A stretch of 24,064 nucleotides of DNA, taken from the NCBI GenBank assembly GCA_001940725.1, contig MDVR01000019.1, forward strand, positions 1-24,064. Reading direction: 5' to 3'. The DNA comes from Candidatus Heimdallarchaeota archaeon LC_2. Its GTDB lineage: Archaea > Asgardarchaeota > Heimdallarchaeia > Heimdallarchaeales > Kariarchaeaceae. Under the pieces are notes generated by a model. That model had not been told where the DNA came from. It did no database searches and saw nothing but the letters and a program-made list of their open reading frames with translations. The position numbers were made by a program, and so were the translations under genes. This document shows positions 15,967 to 23,601 of the stretch, piece by piece (position 1 is the first letter of the stretch; every line of letters begins with the position of its first letter).

Positions 15967-16008
15967 CAAAAAAATCCAAGTCTAACTAACTGGTCAGGTT
16001 AATTAGAC
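15967..16008 (-). terminator. Intrinsic-type terminator of paralogue 2
   Basis: On the minus strand an 11-bp stem (gtctaattaac with gttagttagac, one T-G pair) closes a 7-base loop at 15980-16008. Six bases later comes a run of seven T (A-run 15968-15974 on the plus strand). It lies 34 bases after the stop of the gene at 16042-16227. Confidence 0.6.
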
Positions 16009-16041
16009 GAGGGGGACTGGATTGGTGAAAAACTTAGAAAA

Positions 16042-16227
16042 CTAAGAAGCTGAAATTGATTTTGTTTCCTTTGATTTGAAAAAGTCTTCAATTATTGAGT
16101 TGAGATTTTGTGTTCGACGTTTTCTCATTTTCATCTGTACAATATCTTCCATAATTGGCGAAAACTCATCCTTTATACCATCATTTAGGTACTCATGGAA
16201 ATCAAAATTAGCGGGTAATTCCGACAT
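16042..16227 (-). CDS. Small paralogous protein 2 (MSEL family), 61 residues
   Basis: This is the paralogue of the protein at 15586-15771 and has the same length, 61 residues, when started at the MSEL methionine (16227). An in-frame ATG five codons earlier (16242, MYNIV) falls in the TATA-to-start interval and is rejected. The protein runs SELPANFDFHEYLNDG, IKDEFSPIMEDI, a basic KMRKRRTQN patch, then SIIEDFFKSKE and a serine-rich tail. An unknown soluble helical protein; the basic patch might bind nucleic acid or a partner. It has its own terminator and conserved promoter element, so each copy is a separate transcription unit. Confidence 0.6.
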   Translation of the reverse strand: MSELPANFDFHEYLNDGIKDEFSPIMEDIVQMKMRKRRTQNLNSIIEDFFKSKETKSISAS

Positions 16228-16263
16228 AACTATATTATACATTGTTAAATTGATATAATCCGG

Positions 16264-16287
16264 TACTACTACGATAACATCCTCGTA
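16264..16287 (-). promoter_or_regulatory. Conserved upstream element, paralogue 2
   Basis: Partner of 15808-15831. The tactact core begins 37 bases from ATG 16227, immediately upstream of a minus-strand TATA-like attatatca (about 16251-16259). Strict spacing conservation while surrounding bases diverge suggests a protein-binding site. Confidence 0.5.
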
Positions 16288-16382
16288 TATTGATTATGAT
16301 GATTGATTAATAAAGTTGATTGAGATTAAAGAGGATTGAAGAACTAGAACATCAGATTACAATCTTTCCACACTATTCTTCG

Positions 16383-16458
16383 ATCATGACAAAATCTGTC
16401 ATGATAGTTAAAAGGCTTAGCAGCCTTTCAACTTGGGTGACGGATAAGTGAACGTCAC
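16383..16458. ncRNA. Candidate structured RNA: three consecutive hairpins
   Basis: Three perfect stems occur within 76 bases of an otherwise A+T-rich, ORF-free gap. They are atcatgaca/tgtcatgat (16383-16391 with 16397-16405, 5-base loop), aaaggct/agccttt (16411-16417 with 16422-16428, 4-base loop) and gtgacg/cgtcac (16437-16442 with 16453-16458, 10-base loop). G+C is visibly higher than in the flanks. A full anti-16S complement, ggaggtga, follows at 16477-16484. It could be a stand-alone small RNA (either strand) or a structured leader. It does not match tRNA, SRP RNA or RNase P signatures. Confidence 0.45.
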
Positions 16459-16560
16459 ACCGATTTATGTAATTTTGGAGGTGATGGTTTTTTATTGAAA
16501 TTTAGGAAGCGATTATTTATCTCTTCAAAAATATTTTTACATCCTAAACTAAACATTTAG

Positions 16561-16833
16561 GTAGCTGAAGTCGATAAACATTACTAGATATCAAATATGG
16601 TATTAATACTTCTGAATTTAGATATCACTAATCTCTCACATATTAGTATGATAATTAACTACGTCGATTGGTAGATTTTGGTAAATATTTCTTCATCTCT
16701 CAACAACAGTTTCAATATCCATTAAACCCACAAAATGTTTTACCAACAAAGATTTAATGAAGTTGTAAAGAATTGATTAAATAATCCGAATGTTAGTGGA
16801 AAGTTATATTATTAGAGAAAATGATTGTTATTT
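16561..16833. other. A+T-rich intergenic sequence, no feature seen
   Basis: This is the remainder of the 590-base gap between the small paralogue and the microprotein gene. It contains no convincing ORF, repeat or RNA, only A+T-rich sequence that presumably includes the promoter of the 48-residue gene. Confidence 0.5.
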
Positions 16834-16980
16834 ATGTCTGAAGAAGAAAAGAAAGCATTACCAAAAGATGTACTCGAAGAAGTAGAGAAAGCAGAACACC
16901 CCGAAACAGGTCATGATGTTTCTGAAATAGCTGAGTCATTGGAAGGAAAGATTCCTACCAAGAAGAAAGAAGAAGATTAA
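16834..16980 (+). CDS. Charged 48-residue microprotein
   Basis: A clean frame from ATG 16834 to TAA 16980. It starts MSEEEKKALPKDVLEE and ends IPTKKKEED. About half the residues are Glu, Lys or Asp, with no hydrophobic core, so it is probably an extended or single-helix protein. Codon use reads as coding and the acidic MSEEE start is typical of archaeal cytosolic proteins. An ATG at 16821 is out of frame and closes after six codons. No family is recognised. The downstream NosD-like gene has its own TATA box, so co-transcription is not required. Confidence 0.55.
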   Translation: MSEEEKKALPKDVLEEVEKAEHPETGHDVSEIAESLEGKIPTKKKEED

Positions 16981-17048
16981 TTGATCAATTATAAAAGCCA
17001 TTAAAGTAAAACTTACTCAAATAATTAGACAGATCTGTACAAGAATCC

Positions 17049-17072
17049 TCGATATTTATATTTATATATTTC
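17049..17072 (+). promoter_or_regulatory. TATA-like box of the NosD-like gene
   Basis: The run cgatatttatatttatata lies 30-50 bases before ATG 17099. It predicts transcription starting within a few bases of the start codon (leaderless). Confidence 0.45.
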
Positions 17073-17098
17073 ACGAAAGTATACAAATTTGGAACTGT

Positions 17099-18577
17099 AT
17101 GGGGAATAGGTTCAATGTTAAATTATCCACCTTTTTCATAATTCTGATTTTAAGTAGTTCAGTTATGGTTTTAAGCAGACCTCACAATACTTTGGATCAG
17201 CAACCAACCCCATTATTAATAGAACAAAGTGGTTTAGTCACTCGTGAAAAGATATATATTAACAGCAATGACGATTTTCAGGAGTTTCCTGGATCTGGAA
17301 CAAAAGAAGATCCATATATCATTGCTGGATTCGAAATCAGTTCACCAGTATCCGATGATTATGATTTGATAAAAATTGAAGGCACAGATGTTTATTTCAT
17401 TATCGAGAATAATATTTTGACCGGAAATGATCAGAATTCAGGATCTGGAATTATTATAGTTTCAGCCTTGAATGGTTTAGTTCGATATAATGAGGTACGA
17501 GATAATTCTAACTGGGGTATTTTAATTGCTGGTTCTGAAGATATAATTGTTGAGCATAATTTGGTTTTTAGCAATATGCATCAGGGATTGGAGCTCCTTA
17601 GTTCTAATAATAATATAATCCGTCATAATACTATTTCTAATAATCAGATACACGGAATAGCTAGTTATTTCTCTGAAAAAAATGATATTATTAATAATAC
17701 AGTTAGTTTCAATTCACAAGGCGGGATCCATGTCGAAGAGGGTATTTCACATATTATTAATAGAAATTTAGTGGATTCCAATAATGGAGTTGGAATATGG
17801 CTTGGAGGTGCAATATCAAACATCATAGAATTGAATGAAATATCATCAAATTCAGCAGGTATAATGTTCAGAGATCAAACACAATTAGGGAATAATCCAT
17901 CTGATGACAATTATATTCTCAATAATTTAATCTTTGATAATACTCGTGGCATTACGAGTTCAAATGGAAGTAATAATACATTTTCCGGAAATTTAATTCA
18001 TGGCAATGATGGACATGGTTTCGATTTTAATGGAGGAGAAAATAATATTATTACTAATAACATTATATCAAATAATGAATATGGGTACAGAAGTACTGGA
18101 TCTGTAATTCAAAATGTAATAAATTGTAATATATTTGATTTTAATCGTGGATACGGAGTTTTCATTGATAAAAATCCTGAATACGAAATTATTGTAAGAA
18201 ATGATTTTCTGAATAATCAAAATAAACCTCAGGCAAATGATAATGGGTTTTCTAATAAGTTTGAATATAATTATTGGGATGAAATTGGAAACCAAGATCA
18301 AAATAATGATGGGATAAATGATATTCAATATTTAATTAGTGGAGATGCAAACAATGCAGATTCTCTATCAATACCCATAAGAAATATGGGTCAAAGTAAT
18401 GTGAATTTGGATTGTAATTTTGGTTTAAATTTAGCAACTGGATATTTAAATAGTCAAAATGCCATTAAACCTGAATTGAAATTCCCCGTGTCCAATTCCC
18501 TTTTCATTATTTTCCCAGTTCTTATAATATTTGGAATAAGCATTGCAATATTATTTAGGCGAAAATCTGATTTTTAA
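17099..18577 (+). CDS. NosD-like right-handed beta-helix surface protein
   Basis: 492 residues. A signal peptide (about 1-26, STFFIILILSSSVMVLS) and a C-terminal membrane helix (about 468-486, LFIIFPVLIIFGISIAILF) followed by RRKSDF make it an anchored extracellular protein. Between them, about 50-420 carries many parallel beta-helix turns of the NosD/PbH1 type, with repeating phrases such as NNIIRHNTISNNQIHGI, NDIINNTVSFNSQGGI and NNIITNNIISNN. The N-terminal GSGTKEDPYIIAGFEI is the usual entry to these domains. Such proteins bind or cleave polysaccharides; no catalytic residues are identifiable. It converges on a displaced sufB fragment, 31 bases away, across a T-rich stretch (18571-18595) that may end transcription. 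Confidence 0.88.
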   Translation: MGNRFNVKLSTFFIILILSSSVMVLSRPHNTLDQQPTPLLIEQSGLVTREKIYINSNDDFQEFPGSGTKEDPYIIAGFEISSPVSDDYDLIKIEGTDVYFIIENNILTGNDQNSGSGIIIVSALNGLVRYNEVRDNSNWGILIAGSEDIIVEHNLVFSNMHQGLELLSSNNNIIRHNTISNNQIHGIASYFSEKNDIINNTVSFNSQGGIHVEEGISHIINRNLVDSNNGVGIWLGGAISNIIELNEISSNSAGIMFRDQTQLGNNPSDDNYILNNLIFDNTRGITSSNGSNNTFSGNLIHGNDGHGFDFNGGENNIITNNIISNNEYGYRSTGSVIQNVINCNIFDFNRGYGVFIDKNPEYEIIVRNDFLNNQNKPQANDNGFSNKFEYNYWDEIGNQDQNNDGINDIQYLISGDANNADSLSIPIRNMGQSNVNLDCNFGLNLATGYLNSQNAIKPELKFPVSNSLFIIFPVLIIFGISIAILFRRKSDF

Positions 18578-18608
18578 TTCTTTTTGGTTTTTGTTCTTGG
18601 TGTATCGA

Positions 18609-18838
18609 TTAATGATTTAACATACTAAGCCTTCTAATTTCCATCTCAATTGATCGCTTAAGTTCCACATCATATTCCATCGGTAACTCTCGAGTAAATT
18701 CATCAAAGAAACCCATTACCACTAACGCAAGAGCTTCATCTTCTGGAATGCCACGACTCATTAAATAGAAGAGTGTGTCAGAATTGATTTTGCCCACTGT
18801 GACTTCATGGGTGATTGTAGCATCACCCCTCTGAATTT
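18609..18838 (-). pseudogene. Displaced sufB 3'-end fragment (long copy)
   Basis: Homologous to the last about 74 codons of sufB (21976-22197). The frame reads [22 protein letters not shown] (in part) and continues through GFFDEFTRELPMEY. Homology starts abruptly near 18838, where an in-frame TAA and unrelated DNA precede it. A one-base insertion near 18630 shifts the last codons, giving IRRLSMLNH instead of MEGSVG. Most base differences are synonymous: about 6 amino-acid changes in 54 residues. A GTG at 18797 could start a 62-residue peptide, but there is no reason to think it is made. Confidence 0.85.
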
Positions 18839-18873
18839 ATCGGTGCAGTTGACATAATATTTTCGCGTGTAAA

Positions 18874-19817
18874 TTAAATGTCAGTACCTGTATTTACAAG
18901 CAAAGATATCCTGTCAGCAATCTCCTCAGGACAATTCTCTTGTAAAAAGTGTTTCCCCTCGACTTGGTGAATTTCTGTCTTAAGATTTAGAGCTTTTTTG
19001 ATATCAGCCCCTTGAACATCAATCTTTAGTTCGGAATCATGTTTTCCCCAAATAATCTGCGCAGGGAATTTTCGATCTTTCAGTGGGGCTAGGATTCGTT
19101 CTTCAAACTCTTCTGTCGTTTCGAATCTACTCATTATTTTTCTAAATGCACTGCCACCATCAGTTCTTGTTAGGAGTTTACCATATGCACGAATTTCAGA
19201 GTAGCTAGGACCCTTTAGTACCCTCTTCCAACGGAAGAATGGAAAAATGAAAGGTGTATTCATTTGAAGAACCCATAGACGACCCAATAATGGTACACTG
19301 AATGGCCTCATTACTATAGGTTTGGAGAATTTCGAAACATTAACCAGAGTATTCAACACAGTGAGTGATAAAATTCGTTCTGGGATTCTACGGATGAGAT
19401 CAAACCCAATTGGTCCACCAAGATCGTGCAGAACTAAATGAAAAGACTCAATTTCAGCCGCATTTATAGCCTTCTCCAACCAAGCTGATAATCCCGTCCA
19501 AGTGTAATCAAATTCTTTTGACGTTCAGAAAAACCGAGACCTGGAAAATCCATAACTACACCCTCAAGACCATTATTCGCCAATTCAGGCAGAATTTTCC
19601 GATAAAGATAAGCCGATGTTGGTACCCCGTGAAGACATAGAACTGTAGGACCAGTACCTTCTCGCCAAATACGAGTAGAAGAAGTTCCAGGAACATCCAG
19701 CTCCTGTCCCTTTGCAGACCATTCTTCAATTATGGTGCGAGTATTTTTCTTTTCCTTTGAACTCATAGAAATGAAATAGTGGTAGTAATTTGTAAAGATT
19801 ATTATTAAGGAATTCAT
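18874..19817 (-). pseudogene. Haloalkane-dehalogenase-like alpha/beta hydrolase, frameshifted
   Basis: Two overlapping frames together make one hydrolase of about 300 residues. The N-half (19464-19817; Met18 at 19766 is the likelier start) has the oxyanion-hole HGVPTS and MDFPGLGFSER. The C-half (18874-19479 and upstream in frame) has the nucleophile elbow HDLGGPIG with Asp, as in haloalkane dehalogenases, a probable acid in IIWGKHD, and the histidine in EGKHFLQENCPEEIA. One missing base near 19505-19516, a homopolymer-rich spot, breaks the frame: restoring it gives DYTWTGLSAWLEKAI in place of LITLGRDYQL. Every catalytic element survives, so this is either a recent inactivation or a sequencing error. 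It shares strand with the LLM gene 82 bases upstream. Confidence 0.8.
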
Positions 19818-19898
19818 TTAATCTTGAGTTGATAAAAATATTATCCACCTATTTGAATATAGTCAGACAATCAGAGCTTTTCAATAGTAATTGTCAAA

Positions 19899-20759
19899 TT
19901 ACATAAATGATGGCATAACTTCTTTTGAAAACTGTCTTAAGAGATTCATAGTATTTTCATCGCGTCCAAATGAAGGTAAGAAGTACTTGTCACCATTTTC
20001 TTGTGCTGCCTCTATCGCCTTCATGAATGAATTTATCTCAGTTACAGGTGGCCCCATCATAGTCCCAGACATGAAACCTATTTTATCCGCACGATTATAC
20101 TTCCTAGCAGAATCTAATACTCTTTGTCTTCCTTCTGCAGCTTTTTCAAGACCACCCCATGTAGGAACAAATACGATATCACCATACCTTCCCGCAAGGT
20201 TTAACATTCGATTTCCTACACCCCCAAATAAAAGTGGGGGATAAGGTTTTTGCACAGGTTTAGGTTCTACAACTGCGTTTTTTGCGGTATAATACGCCCC
20301 CTCAAAGGATACTTCATCCTCAGTCCATAATTTCAGCATAAGCTCTAACCCCTCTTTTGTTTTGTCAACTCGCACTTTATTTGAATCCCATACGCTAAAG
20401 CCATCAAACTCCTCTTGAGCCCATCCTGCACCTACACCAAAAATTACTCGTCCGTTTGAGAGATTATCAATTGTAGCAACCATCTTGGCCATCATAGCTG
20501 GAGGCCGAAATGGAATCGGAGTAACTAAAGTTCCTAATTTGATTTGTTCAGTTTTTGCTAGAAGATAAGATATGGTCATCCAAGTTTCGAATGTAACAAA
20601 ACGATCAGGACGATTTATTCTACCATCCATGGTACCCCACATGTAATGATCAGGCATTAATGCACCATCAAATCCAAGCTTATCAGCTTCCAGTATTATC
20701 TGTTTGATATGTTTGTAATCAGCGTCCCAATTTCCAAGTCCGCCCAAAAAAAACTTCAT
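19899..20759 (-). CDS. LLM-class (F420-dependent type) oxidoreductase
   Basis: 286 residues, a single luciferase-like TIM barrel. Recognisable blocks are the first strand FFLGGLGNW, ADKLGFDGALMPDHY (25-39), LGTLVTPIPFRPP (75-87), then KMVATIDNLSNGRVIFGVGAGW and EEFDGF, and PPLLFGGVGNRML near 175-187. Archaeal relatives mostly use coenzyme F420, sometimes flavin, to oxidise or reduce small molecules. The substrate is unknown. The ATG at 20759 gives MKFFLGG, the proper barrel start. It lies between two displaced sufB 3' ends, with the dehalogenase-like gene downstream on the same strand, and the two may form one acquired catabolic unit. Confidence 0.9.
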   Translation of the reverse strand: MKFFLGGLGNWDADYKHIKQIILEADKLGFDGALMPDHYMWGTMDGRINRPDRFVTFETWMTISYLLAKTEQIKLGTLVTPIPFRPPAMMAKMVATIDNLSNGRVIFGVGAGWAQEEFDGFSVWDSNKVRVDKTKEGLELMLKLWTEDEVSFEGAYYTAKNAVVEPKPVQKPYPPLLFGGVGNRMLNLAGRYGDIVFVPTWGGLEKAAEGRQRVLDSARKYNRADKIGFMSGTMMGPPVTEINSFMKAIEAAQENGDKYFLPSFGRDENTMNLLRQFSKEVMPSFM

Positions 20760-20871
20760 AACAGCGTAATTAAGGAAGATTATAAAAATACTACATCATA
20801 GGAAAATCTGATTTGATGTACTAGTGTGTAAAAATATCGGAAGTTAAAAACGAATTGTAGATACTGGCGAA

Positions 20872-20970
20872 TTATCCAACTGAACCTTCCATTTCCATTT
20901 CAACTAAACGATTAAGTTCCACGACATATTCCATGGGTAATTCTTTGATAAATTCATCAAAGAAACCCAT
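20872..20970 (-). pseudogene. Displaced sufB 3'-end fragment (short copy)
   Basis: The minus strand reads [15 protein letters not shown] and continues to EMEMEGSVG and a TAA at the same position as sufB. This equals the last 32 codons of the gene at 21976-23373, with 3 amino-acid changes and about 85 of 96 bases identical by hand count. Upstream of the Met the homology is lost and a stop is in frame. A 22-base block ending in its Met codon (20949-20970) is identical in all three copies (18695-18716, 22053-22074). Confidence 0.85.
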
Positions 20971-21016
20971 CTTGCTAGTCGCTCTTTGTTAAATAGTGAC
21001 TGAAATCCTGTCCCCA

Positions 21017-21763
21017 CTAAGCAAATAAAAGAAAAAATAAAAGAAAAAGTATAACAATAATAAATACAATACCCAAAAGCATGGTCATTAAGGCAACAAG
21101 AACACCCAGCAATAAGATAGGTATGAAACCTCGATCGGTGTAAATTGAAACATTGTAAATGAAACTGAACAGGTAAAGATAAGGAAAGACAATTGTTAAA
21201 AGATTTATGAATGAATAATCCGAATTAAAATAAGCAAGTGTGGTTCCAATAGCAATCCAATTAGAACTATAACAAGCAAGTCTGAAAATTTCTCCCGATT
21301 TATGATCGGCATTAACTATAGTTAAGACTCCAGCATAACTCCAAGAAATGATATGTAGGGAGAATAAAAGAAATAAAAGTTGTAAACCCGTAATCATCAA
21401 TAAGAATTCAATTCTTCGACCTGATAAATTAAATTCAAATCTATTGAAGATGAAAAATGTAATCATGTAATAATAATTAAAACTAAATAAAATCATTGCA
21501 TTGAAATTCCCAGTTGTATCTTGGCCTATAAATTTAATTGTGGATTTATCAAAAACTATTGGGGCTAGTAATTTTTTGTACAAAGGGATAACTGTTGTAT
21601 CCGATGTTTCTTGATCAAAAGATATACTAGGAGCATAATTTGTGTGAATGGACTGCGAATTTATACTAGGTGTAGATTTATCAATTGATTTTGTTCCACA
21701 CTCTCCACAAAAATCATCGTCAGCAGATAGTTTGTTTCCACAATTATTACAAGACTCGTTCAA
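21017..21763 (-). CDS. Zinc-ribbon and Yip1-like membrane protein
   Basis: 248 residues. The N-terminus is a zinc ribbon with Cys5, Cys8, Cys19 and Cys22 (CNNCG, then FCGECG). A polar linker (25-58) is followed by KKLLAPIVFDKSTIKFI, the entry typical of Yip1/YIF1-like domains. About five hydrophobic spans follow (about 88-107, 120-140, 162-178, 184-205, 213-247). The start is a TTG at 21763: a stop lies two codons upstream and the first cysteines follow at once. By analogy Yip1-like proteins act in membrane organisation, but the archaeal role is unknown. It sits directly downstream of sufB, with a sufB 3' fragment after it. Confidence 0.7.
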   Translation of the reverse strand: MNESCNNCGNKLSADDDFCGECGTKSIDKSTPSINSQSIHTNYAPSISFDQETSDTTVIPLYKKLLAPIVFDKSTIKFIGQDTTGNFNAMILFSFNYYYMITFFIFNRFEFNLSGRRIEFLLMITGLQLLFLLFSLHIISWSYAGVLTIVNADHKSGEIFRLACYSSNWIAIGTTLAYFNSDYSFINLLTIVFPYLYLFSFIYNVSIYTDRGFIPILLLGVLVALMTMLLGIVFIIVILFLLFFLLFA

Positions 21764-21975
21764 TTTCTACAAACCCGCTCCCTTCAAAAATACTAAATCA
21801 ATAAATAAATTATTAAGATTAACCTTTGACATGTAATTATTTATTGAGACAAATTATTTAAAGTGGGCATGGACTTTAGATTCCAAAGTTCTTTTGTAAG
21901 ATAAATCTTAGATCATGAATTAGTATCATAACAATTCAAGGTTGTATCTAGAGACCGTATAATGCGTTTGATGAA

Positions 21976-23373
21976 TTAACCTACTGATCCTTCCATTTCC
22001 ATCTCAATTAATCGATTAAGTTCCACCGCATATTCCATCGGTAATTCTTTTGTAAATTCATCAAAGAAACCCATCACCACTAACGCAAGAGCTTCATTTT
22101 CCGGAATTCCACGACTCATAAGATAGAAGAGTGTGTCAGAATTGATTTTGCCCACTGTGGCTTCATGGGTGATTGTAGCATCATCTCTTTGAATTTCCTG
22201 ATAAGGGAAAGTATCTGTTCTTGATTCGTCATCAATTAATAACGCATCACAGATAACGTTTGAAATCACATTCTTAGCAGTTGGAGATACCTGTACAAGT
22301 CCACGGTAGGTAGTTTTACCAGTACCTTTTGAAATAGATTTTGCTGTAATTTTCGAATGAGTATTTGATGCAAGATGGATCATTTTAGCTCCAGTGTCCT
22401 GGTGTTGACCATCATTAGCATAAGCTATTGATAACATATCTCCTTTAGCACCTTCACCCAACAAATAAATAGACGGGTATTTCATGGTTAACTTGGAACC
22501 AATATTGCCATCCACCCATTCAACTAGTGAATTTGCATATGCATGAGCCCGTTTTGTGACTAAATTATATACGTTATTGGACCAATTTTGTATAGTAGTA
22601 TAACGAATATGTGCACCTGGAAGTGCGATTAATTCGACAACTGCGGAATGTAGTGAATCAGTGGTATATGTTGGAGCTGTACAACCTTCAATATAATGAA
22701 CCTCAGAGCCAGGTTCGGCAATAATCAAAGTTCTTTCAAATTGACCTGCATTCTTAGTATTAATTCTGAAATATGCCTGGATTGGAATATCAACTTTCAC
22801 ACCTTCAGGAATTATTACAAAAGAACCTCCAGACCATACAGCTGAGTTAAGAGCTGCGAATTTATTGTCATCTGGTGGGACAACTGTTCCAAAATACTTC
22901 TTGAAATATTCTTCATGATCTCTTAGAGCAGTATCGGTATCAACGAAAACTACACCTTGTTTTTCAAGATCTTCTCGTAATTTGTGGTATACGGTTTCAC
23001 TATCGTATTGAGCCCCAACACCAGCCAAGAACTGCTTTTCGGCTTCAGGAATTCCCAATCTATCGAAAGTTTTTTTAATTTCTTCTGGTACATCATCCCA
23101 ATCAGTCTCAGGCCGATCTGAATAACTCACATAATAACGGATCTTTTGAAAATCCATTTCTCGAAGTAGATCATCTCCCCATTCGGGGTTTGGAAATTCA
23201 AAAAATTTCTTAAGTGCATCTAATCTGAACTCAAGCATCCATTTTGGTTCATTCTTAATTGCAGAAATCTGTTTTACTGTTTCTTCAGTCAGCCCATAAT
23301 CTGTAGCGACCTTATAATTCTCAGGATCAGACCAACCAGCCTTGTATTCGATATCAATATTACTTTTTGCCAT
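21976..23373 (-). CDS. sufB: SufB, Fe-S cluster assembly scaffold
   Basis: 465 residues, full length for the archaeal SufB family. With SufC (ATPase) and SufD or a second SufB it builds Fe-S clusters in the cytosol. Diagnostic blocks are [34 protein letters not shown], the C-terminal core [31 protein letters not shown] and [14 protein letters not shown]. The ATG at 23373 begins [13 protein letters not shown]. No sufC or sufD is adjacent; the upstream neighbour is a transporter and the downstream region holds cassette-like inserts with copies of the sufB tail. A perfect inverted repeat (23389-23411) lies 16 bases before the start, so transcription is probably controlled locally. Confidence 0.97.
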   Translation of the reverse strand: MAKSNIDIEYKAGWSDPENYKVATDYGLTEETVKQISAIKNEPKWMLEFRLDALKKFFEFPNPEWGDDLLREMDFQKIRYYVSYSDRPETDWDDVPEEIKKTFDRLGIPEAEKQFLAGVGAQYDSETVYHKLREDLEKQGVVFVDTDTALRDHEEYFKKYFGTVVPPDDNKFAALNSAVWSGGSFVIIPEGVKVDIPIQAYFRINTKNAGQFERTLIIAEPGSEVHYIEGCTAPTYTTDSLHSAVVELIALPGAHIRYTTIQNWSNNVYNLVTKRAHAYANSLVEWVDGNIGSKLTMKYPSIYLLGEGAKGDMLSIAYANDGQHQDTGAKMIHLASNTHSKITAKSISKGTGKTTYRGLVQVSPTAKNVISNVICDALLIDDESRTDTFPYQEIQRDDATITHEATVGKINSDTLFYLMSRGIPENEALALVVMGFFDEFTKELPMEYAVELNRLIEMEMEGSVG

Positions 23374-23388
23374 ATCAGATCACTCTTT

Positions 23389-23411
23389 AAGATTAGTGTA
23401 CAACTAATCTT
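23389..23411 (-). promoter_or_regulatory. Perfect 9-5-9 inverted repeat before sufB (candidate operator)
   Basis: aagattagt (23389-23397) and acttaatctt-type mirror arm actaatctt (23403-23411) are exact complements around gtaca. The site lies between a minus-strand TATA-like tagtttatat (23441-23450) and ATG 23373, at or just after the expected transcription start. Position and symmetry fit a repressor site, plausibly iron- or redox-responsive given the gene it precedes. Confidence 0.6.
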
Positions 23412-23513
23412 GTCTACATATCTAGTATCTTAGTTAATGAATATAAACTAAAAGTTCATTCCAATTGACTAACAACTAGAGACCATCTAATAAAAACCAT
23501 TTAGACAGGTCCA

Positions 23514-23548
23514 ATATCAATTATTCGTTTTTTAATGATAATTGATAT
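23514..23548. terminator. 11-bp inverted repeat downstream of the transporter gene
   Basis: atatcaattat (23514-23524) pairs with ataattgatat (23538-23548) around a 13-base loop containing six T. It lies 53 bases after the stop of the minus-strand EamA gene and upstream of the sufB promoter. It could end the transporter transcript, or be a further regulatory palindrome. Confidence 0.3.
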
Positions 23549-23601
23549 ACCAAATTTTGATATTATCTCGAAATTTGATATTGATAATATAATTCAATAT
23601 T

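Noticed and set aside
16383..16458. tRNA, SRP RNA or RNase P RNA
   Set aside because: No cloverleaf with a TTCGA-type loop, and none of the conserved SRP or RNase P cores. The stems are separate simple hairpins.
18609..18797. Independent 62-residue gene
   Set aside because: It is a diverged copy of the sufB tail starting at an internal GTG, with a frameshifted end and no promoter seen.
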